This document shows, piece after piece, positions 59,673-64,000 of a stretch of DNA of 64,000 nucleotides. A program made the translations under genes and the position numbers. The first letter of the stretch is position 1; the number at the start of each line of letters is the position of its first letter. The stretch covers positions 130,913 through 194,912 of the forward strand of contig DXZA01000057.1 in the NCBI GenBank assembly GCA_019415525.1, in the 5' to 3' direction. Below the pieces are notes generated by a model. That model saw nothing but the letters and a program-made list of their open reading frames with translations. It searched no databases and was not told the DNA's origin. This DNA comes from Tyzzerella sp. (GTDB lineage: Bacteria; Bacillota; Clostridia; Lachnospirales; Anaerotignaceae).

Positions 59673-59722
59673 TCTTTGAGTATGTATAATATCATAGGTA
59701 TACGACAATAGGGGTGATTTAT

Positions 59723-60229
59723 GTGCGTGTAGATATATCTCAGTTATTTGGTCAAAGAGGAAAAAGTATTCCTATAGACCTTTCTATTGATATAAACGAT
59801 ACAGAGGGATATCCTGATGTTGTCGGTTTTAAGGAGCCTGTTATAATAAAAGGAAACTTGACAAATATTGATGATATTATAGTTCTTGATGCAAAAGCTA
59901 AAACTGTTATCAATGTTTCTTGTAGCCGTTGTCTTGCACCGGTCAACGTTAAGTTAGACTTTGAATTGCATGAAATGTTTAGTAAGACAGGCAATATAGA
60001 TGAGGAAATCGAGGCTGTTACAGAGGACAGTATTGATTTGTATCCTTATGTAAGGAATGAGGTTTTCGAAAACATTCCTATGAAAGTTGTATGTTCAGAT
60101 GATTGCAAGGGATTATGTTCTTCTTGCGGTAAAAATCTTAATGAGGGCGACTGTAATTGTGATACAAGTTATATCAATCCTAAATTTAACAGTCTGAGAG
60201 CTCTTTTCAACGTTGATGAGGAGGTGTAG
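59723..60229 (+). CDS. YceD/DUF177 family protein
   Basis: A 168-residue protein of the DUF177 family, which almost always precedes rpmF and is linked to 23S rRNA accumulation in plants and bacteria. The core NVSCSRCLAPV and the C-terminal cluster CSDDCKGLCSSCGKNLNEG-type cysteines suggest a bound metal. I start at the GTG at 59723, nine bases after AGGGG; the in-frame GTG at 59714 overlaps that site. Three bases separate it from rpmF. Confidence 0.88.
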   Translation: MRVDISQLFGQRGKSIPIDLSIDINDTEGYPDVVGFKEPVIIKGNLTNIDDIIVLDAKAKTVINVSCSRCLAPVNVKLDFELHEMFSKTGNIDEEIEAVTEDSIDLYPYVRNEVFENIPMKVVCSDDCKGLCSSCGKNLNEGDCNCDTSYINPKFNSLRALFNVDEEV

Positions 60230-60232
60230 AAA

Positions 60233-60412
60233 ATGGCAGTACCAAAGGGTAAGGTGTCTAAATCAAAAAGAGACAAAAGAAAAGCACAGAGCTGGACAAT
60301 CAAAACTCCTGGCTTAGTAGCTTGTAGCAAATGTGGCGAATTAATGATGCCTCATAGAGTTTGTAAGGCTTGTGGTTCTTACAATAAGAAAACAGTTATT
60401 AAAGTTGACTAA
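60233..60412 (+). CDS. rpmF: 50S ribosomal protein L32
   Basis: Small (59-residue) ribosomal protein with MAVPKGKVSKSKRDKRKA at the N-terminus and four zinc-binding cysteines, CSKCGE and CKACGS. ATG follows GAGGAGGTG, and the stop is TAA at 60410-60412. It lies between the DUF177 gene and plsX in the usual order. A terminator follows. Confidence 0.97.
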   Translation: MAVPKGKVSKSKRDKRKAQSWTIKTPGLVACSKCGELMMPHRVCKACGSYNKKTVIKVD

Positions 60413-60424
60413 TTTGTCATCTGC

Positions 60425-60458
60425 AAGGACAGCAGGTTTTTACTTGCTGTCCTTTTTT
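60425..60458 (+). terminator. Intrinsic terminator after rpmF
   Basis: Perfect arms AAGGACAGCA (60425-60434) and TGCTGTCCTT (60445-60454) pair, followed by T residues. Confidence 0.9.
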
Positions 60459-60563
60459 ATAGAATAATAATTACAGTGGGTTTATAATTATATCATTAAA
60501 TAAATATAATAATGTAATTATAAAATTACTGATATTTTATTTTAATGAAAGTGAGGTGTAATT

Positions 60564-61553
60564 ATGAGCAAAAAAATTACAGTTGCAGTAGATGCTATGG
60601 GTGGAGATAATGCACCTTTTGAAATTGTAAAGGGAGCTGTTGAGGCTGTAAACGAGCTTGGTGTTAATATTAAGCTTGTTGGTATTGAAAGTACTGTTAA
60701 AGAAGAACTTGCTAAATATAAATATGATACATCTAAAATAGAGGTTATACATGCTTCTGAGGTTATAACAACTGAAGAAGCACCTACAACTGCAATAAGA
60801 AGAAAAAAAGATTCTTCTATGGTTGTTGCACTTAATCTTGTTAAAAATAAAGAAGCTGATGCTTTTGTTTCGGCAGGTAGCACAGGTGCTGTTCTTACAG
60901 GAGCAACTGTTATTATTGGGAGAATAAAAGGAATAGAAAGACCGGCTCTTGGAACATGTCTTCCAACAATAAAAGGTTTTACTTTTCTTCTTGACAGTGG
61001 TGCAAATGTAGACTGTAAACCTAAATATCTTGAACAATTTGCAAAAATGGGTTCAGTTTATACAGAACATGTAATGGGTATAAAAAATCCAAAAGTTGGT
61101 CTTGTTAATATTGGTGCTGAAAAAGAAAAAGGAAATGCACTTACAAAAGAGGTTCATGAGATACTTGAAAATACAGATATAAATTTTTCAGGAAATATTG
61201 AGCCTAGAGATATACCTTTTGGTAAAGCTGATGTTATAGTATGCGATGGTTTTGTTGGTAATACTATACTTAAATTTGCTGAAGGGCTTAGTATGGCACT
61301 TCTTAAAATAATAAAAGGTGAAATTACTAAAGGTTTGTATAAATTTGCAGCTCTTGCACTAAAAAAACCTTTTGGTAATGTTAAATCAAGACTTGACTCA
61401 GAAGAAGTAGGTGGAGCACCATTTTTAGGCTTAAAATCACTTGTAGTTAAAGCTCATGGAAGTTCTGAGGCAAAAGGCATACGAAATGCTATAAAACAAT
61501 GTACAATTTTTGTTGAAAATGATATAGTTTCAAAAATTGAAGAGAATTTATAA
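60564..61553 (+). CDS. plsX: Phosphate acyltransferase PlsX
   Basis: Makes acyl phosphate from acyl-ACP for phospholipid synthesis, peripheral to the membrane. The 329-residue protein has VAVDAMGGDNAPFEIVKG, FVSAGSTGAVL, RPALGTCLPTIKG, LLDSGANVDCKP and FGKADVIVCDGFVGN. ATG follows GTGAGGTG. It is followed by acpP and rnc, the normal clostridial order. No FapR-type operator was recognised in the 60459-60563 gap. Confidence 0.96.
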   Translation: MSKKITVAVDAMGGDNAPFEIVKGAVEAVNELGVNIKLVGIESTVKEELAKYKYDTSKIEVIHASEVITTEEAPTTAIRRKKDSSMVVALNLVKNKEADAFVSAGSTGAVLTGATVIIGRIKGIERPALGTCLPTIKGFTFLLDSGANVDCKPKYLEQFAKMGSVYTEHVMGIKNPKVGLVNIGAEKEKGNALTKEVHEILENTDINFSGNIEPRDIPFGKADVIVCDGFVGNTILKFAEGLSMALLKIIKGEITKGLYKFAALALKKPFGNVKSRLDSEEVGGAPFLGLKSLVVKAHGSSEAKGIRNAIKQCTIFVENDIVSKIEENL

Positions 61554-61630
61554 TTTTATAAAGACAAATTAATAATAAGGGATTATAATATACAAAAAAG
61601 AAACATTTTTAATTTCAGGAGGACAATTTT

Positions 61631-61861
61631 ATGGATAGTTCAGTAGTAATCAGTATTATAGCGGAGCAGTTAGGAATTTCAGAATCAGACCTTAACGAAG
61701 AAACATCATTTGCAGATTTAGGTGCAGATTCTCTTGACTTATTTCAGATAATTTCTGCACTTGAAGAAGAATTTGATGTTGAATTTGAAAATGAAGATGC
61801 TGAAAAAATTAAAACTGTAGGAGATGCAATTGAATTTTTAAAAGCAGCAGTGGAGCAGTAA
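61631..61861 (+). CDS. acpP: Acyl carrier protein
   Basis: Carries growing acyl chains on a phosphopantetheine arm. The acidic 76-residue protein has the attachment serine Ser34 in DLGADSLDLFQ, a slight variant of the common DSLD-hydrophobic motif. ATG follows CAGGAGGAC. Four bases separate it from rnc. Confidence 0.96.
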   Translation: MDSSVVISIIAEQLGISESDLNEETSFADLGADSLDLFQIISALEEEFDVEFENEDAEKIKTVGDAIEFLKAAVEQ

Positions 61862-61865
61862 TATT

Positions 61866-62564
61866 ATGGACGATTTAGATATAGAGGTTTTTGAGAATAG
61901 AATAAATTATCAATTTAATGATAAAGAAAAAATAAAACTTGCATTTACACACAGCTCATATGCAAATGAACATAGAAATATTATTTCTGATAATAATGAA
62001 CGACTTGAGTTTTTAGGTGATGCTGTACTTGATATGATAGTCAGTGAATATATATATAATAAGTTTCCTAAAATGCCAGAAGGTGAGCTTACAAAATTAA
62101 GAGCAGGAGTTGTTTGTGAAGGTTCTCTTGCAAAAATAGCTAGAGAATTTGAATTTGGAAATTATCTTCTTTTAGGTAAAGGTGAAGAATCTACTGGAGG
62201 AAGAAATAGAGATTCTATTCTTGCTGATGCTTTTGAAGCTGTTATAGGTGCAATATGTCTTGACGGTGGAATTGATGCAGTTGGAAAATATATTATGAGT
62301 TTTATGGAAAAATTTATTGATGATATGAAAATAAGCTTTAGAACTTTAGACTGTAAAACACATCTTCAAGAAATAATACAAAAAAATAGCAAAAACCCAA
62401 TTACTTATAAAATAATAGATGAACAAGGTCCAGACCATGATAAAATTTTTATAGCTGAGGTATATCATAATAATATTACACTTGGTGTTGGTGAAGGAAA
62501 AAGTAAAAAAGAAGCCGAACAAAATGCTGCATATAATGCACTTGAAAAAATAGAAAATAAGTAA
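61866..62564 (+). CDS. rnc: Ribonuclease III
   Basis: Double-strand-specific endoribonuclease that processes rRNA precursors and some mRNAs. The 232-residue protein has the catalytic NERLEFLGDAVLDMIVSEY, DAFEAVIGAICLD, and a C-terminal dsRNA-binding domain (about 160-230: THLQEIIQKNSKNPITYKII, then GEGKSKKEAEQNAAYNAL). ATG lies four bases after the acpP stop. A strong terminator closes the run. Confidence 0.96.
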   Translation: MDDLDIEVFENRINYQFNDKEKIKLAFTHSSYANEHRNIISDNNERLEFLGDAVLDMIVSEYIYNKFPKMPEGELTKLRAGVVCEGSLAKIAREFEFGNYLLLGKGEESTGGRNRDSILADAFEAVIGAICLDGGIDAVGKYIMSFMEKFIDDMKISFRTLDCKTHLQEIIQKNSKNPITYKIIDEQGPDHDKIFIAEVYHNNITLGVGEGKSKKEAEQNAAYNALEKIENK

Positions 62565-62569
62565 ATTTA

Positions 62570-62608
62570 AAATACCAATTCAATAAATAATTGAATTGGT
62601 ATTTTTTT
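62570..62608 (+). terminator. Intrinsic terminator after rnc
   Basis: Perfect 14-bp stem AAATACCAATTCAA (62570-62583) with TTGAATTGGTATTT (62591-62604) and a T-run. It lies five bases after the stop. Confidence 0.92.
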
Positions 62609-62852
62609 ATGAATTGTGTATTTTTTATGAAAAAATTATTAATATGAATATTACTTTTTTATATATGTGTGCTTATTATTTTAACAAAATAAATGTTATA
62701 TGTTACGAGTTATAAACATAAAAGAATTGTTGTAATTTCATATATAATAGAGTATAATGTGCTTGTATAATGTTAATGTATACAGTCTTTTGGTTTTAGT
62801 AATTATATTTTTGATATAAAGTTATTTATATATTTCCATAGAAGGTTATTAT
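62609..62852 (+). other. A+T-rich gap before the transaldolase-like gene
   Basis: About 240 bases with no gene that I can support. TATAAT hexamers occur in the 62740-62780 part, so a promoter for the following genes is probable, but no well-spaced -35 element is clear. No hairpin or repeat of note was seen. Confidence 0.5.
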
Positions 62853-62915
62853 ATGAATAATTTGCATTATAAAAATTATATGAAAATGCATAAGAATGGA
62901 GTTGTTGTAGTATGA
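62853..62915 (+). CDS. Possible 20-residue leader peptide overlapping the transaldolase-like gene
   Basis: An ATG frame of 20 codons is preceded by AGAAGG (62840-62845). Its TGA overlaps the ATG of the next gene (ATGA), the geometry of translational coupling. The predicted peptide begins MNNLHYKNYMKM and ends in a run of valines. It could be a real leader or a chance frame. Confidence 0.3.
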   Translation: MNNLHYKNYMKMHKNGVVVV

Positions 62916-63565
62916 AATTTTTTTTAGATACAGCAAATATTGCTGACATCAAAAGAGCAGAGAGAACAGGTATTATATGTGGGGTAACAACAAATCCTTC
63001 CCTTATCGCAAAGGAAGGTAGAGATTTTAACGAAGTAATTAAAGAAATAACAGAAATTGTAGATGGTCCTATAAGTGGAGAAGTTAAAGCGACTACTACA
63101 AGTGCCGAAAAAATGATTGAAGAAGGTAGAGAAATAGCAAAAATACATCCTAATATGGTTGTAAAAATACCTATGACTGAAGAAGGTCTTGCAGCTACTA
63201 AAGTGCTTTCTAAAGAAGGTATAAAGGTAAATGTAACACTTATATTTAGTCCTAATCAAGCACTTCTTGCAGCAAGAGCTGGTGCTGCATATGTATCACC
63301 ATTTCTTGGAAGATTAGATGATATTTCTTTTGATGGTGTTAAGCTTATTGAAGATGTAGCAGATATTTTTGCAGTCCATGGCATAGAGTCAGAAATAATT
63401 GCTGCAAGCGTTAGAAATCCTATACATGTTACTAAATGTGCTCTTGCTGGTGCAGATATTGCAACAGTTCCATTTTCTGTTATAGAGCAGATGATTAAGC
63501 ATCCTCTTACTGATGCAGGTATTGAAAAATTTATTGCTGACTATAAGGCTGTATTTGGAGAATAA
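62912..63565 (+). CDS. Transaldolase-like protein (TalC/FSA family)
   Basis: A 217-residue TIM-barrel aldolase of the small transaldolase/fructose-6-phosphate aldolase group, linking pentose and hexose phosphates. Motifs are MKFFLDTANIADIKRAE, GVTTNPSLIAKEGR, the Schiff-base lysine in VVKIPMTEEG, and GRLDDIS with ASVRNPIHV. The size excludes the long TalB type. The choice between transaldolase and F6P aldolase activity cannot be made from sequence alone. It precedes the transketolase gene by 13 bases. Confidence 0.92.
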   Translation: MKFFLDTANIADIKRAERTGIICGVTTNPSLIAKEGRDFNEVIKEITEIVDGPISGEVKATTTSAEKMIEEGREIAKIHPNMVVKIPMTEEGLAATKVLSKEGIKVNVTLIFSPNQALLAARAGAAYVSPFLGRLDDISFDGVKLIEDVADIFAVHGIESEIIAASVRNPIHVTKCALAGADIATVPFSVIEQMIKHPLTDAGIEKFIADYKAVFGE

Positions 63566-63578
63566 GGTAGGTGTAACA

Positions 63579-64000
63579 ATGAATATAATTGAACTTAAAA
63601 AACAAGCTCTTGAAATTAGAAAGAGTATAGTTGAATCAGTGTATTCTGCAAAATCTGGACATCCAGGTGGCTCTCTTTCAGCAGCAGATATTTTCACATA
63701 TTTATATTTTGAAGAACTCAATATTGACCCTAAAAATCCAAAATGGGATAAGAGAGACAGATTTGTATTATCAAAAGGACATACAGCTCCTGGATATTAT
63801 GCAGCTCTTGCACACAGAGGATTTTTACCAGTAGAAGATTTAATAACACTTAGACATGTTGGTTCATATCTTCAGGGACATCCAGATATGAAACATACAC
63901 CAGGTGTTGATATGTCTAGTGGTTCTCTTGGACAGGGTATTTCTACTGCTGTTGGTATGGCTATATCAGCAAAACTTTCAAATGAAGATTATAGAGTTTA
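63579..64000 (+). CDS. Transketolase, N-terminal part, cut by the window end
   Basis: Thiamine-diphosphate enzyme that moves two-carbon units between sugar phosphates. The 140 visible codons hold SGHPGGSLSAADIFTYLYF, RFVLSKGHTAPGYYAAL, SYLQGHPDM and SSGSLGQGISTAVGMA, the ThDP- and substrate-binding motifs of the N-terminal domain. The short start matches the split transketolase N-subunit of Clostridia, where the C-terminal half is a separate gene; that is inference because the rest is outside the window. ATG at 63579 follows AAGGTAGGTG. The gene is truncated by the window edge. Confidence 0.92.
   Translation, partial: MNIIELKKQALEIRKSIVESVYSAKSGHPGGSLSAADIFTYLYFEELNIDPKNPKWDKRDRFVLSKGHTAPGYYAALAHRGFLPVEDLITLRHVGSYLQGHPDMKHTPGVDMSSGSLGQGISTAVGMAISAKLSNEDYRV

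Overview
The window is one continuous stretch of strongly A+T-rich bacterial chromosome from an anaerobic, spore-forming member of the Clostridia. A Lachnospirales-type lineage is my inference. The evidence is spo0A, spoIVB and ylbJ, a precorrin-first (anaerobic) cobalamin pathway, Pta-AckA acetate fermentation, the clostridial order plsX-acpP-rnc, and heavy use of AGA, ATA and AAA codons. It is core chromosome. I found no rRNA, tRNA, CRISPR array, insertion sequence or prophage gene.

Layout. 1-4851: the 3' part of glnS, a DAACS-family symporter behind a structured leader, a DJ-1/PfpI protein, a small unknown protein and a CYTH protein. 5101-8284: a canonical spo0A, a PspC-domain protein, then three minus-strand genes (DUF4364 regulator, radical SAM protein, unknown). 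8510-11979: gdhA, then a minus-strand glyoxalase-like gene and a 525-residue protein with a His/Cys-rich tail. 12084-22834: a tightly packed eleven-gene cobalamin operon (cbiP, cbiB, cobD, cobO, cbiA, cbiC, cbiD, cbiET, cbiL, cbiF, cbiG), followed by sfsA and a DD-carboxypeptidase. 24794-29304: a minus-strand run, in transcription order an M50-like protein, scpA, scpB, a second DD-carboxypeptidase and spoIVB. 29700: a second, divergent spo0A paralogue behind a perfect 0A box. 30522-47097: minus-strand rqcH, then the housekeeping series yicC, remA, gmk, rpoZ, priA, def, fmt, M48/YugP-type protease, rsmB, rlmN, stp, prkC, rsgA, rpe, thiN. 47198-53674: a small membrane protein, rpmB (minus), asp23/yloU, fakA/yloV, recG, rsmD, coaD and a coiled-coil protein. 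53680-56074: minus-strand ylbJ and tmcAL. 56247-64000: an orphan CheA-like kinase, pta, ackA, DUF177, rpmF, plsX, acpP, rnc, a transaldolase-like gene and the start of a transketolase subunit.

The genes form several functional blocks. One covers corrin ring contraction through cobinamide phosphate, with visible gaps (no cbiH, cbiJ, chelatase or nucleotide-loop genes). One covers translation, rRNA maturation and start/stop processing, together with the Stp-PrkC signalling pair. One makes acetate, phospholipid precursors and acyl carrier protein. Sporulation genes are scattered between these.

No obviously novel multi-gene system was seen. The points most worth a second look are the second Spo0A with an altered acidic pocket and its own 0A box, the pseudoknot-capable leader before the symporter, the metal-tail protein, the M50-like protein with HExxR in place of HExxH, and the short CheA-like protein with no chemotaxis neighbours.
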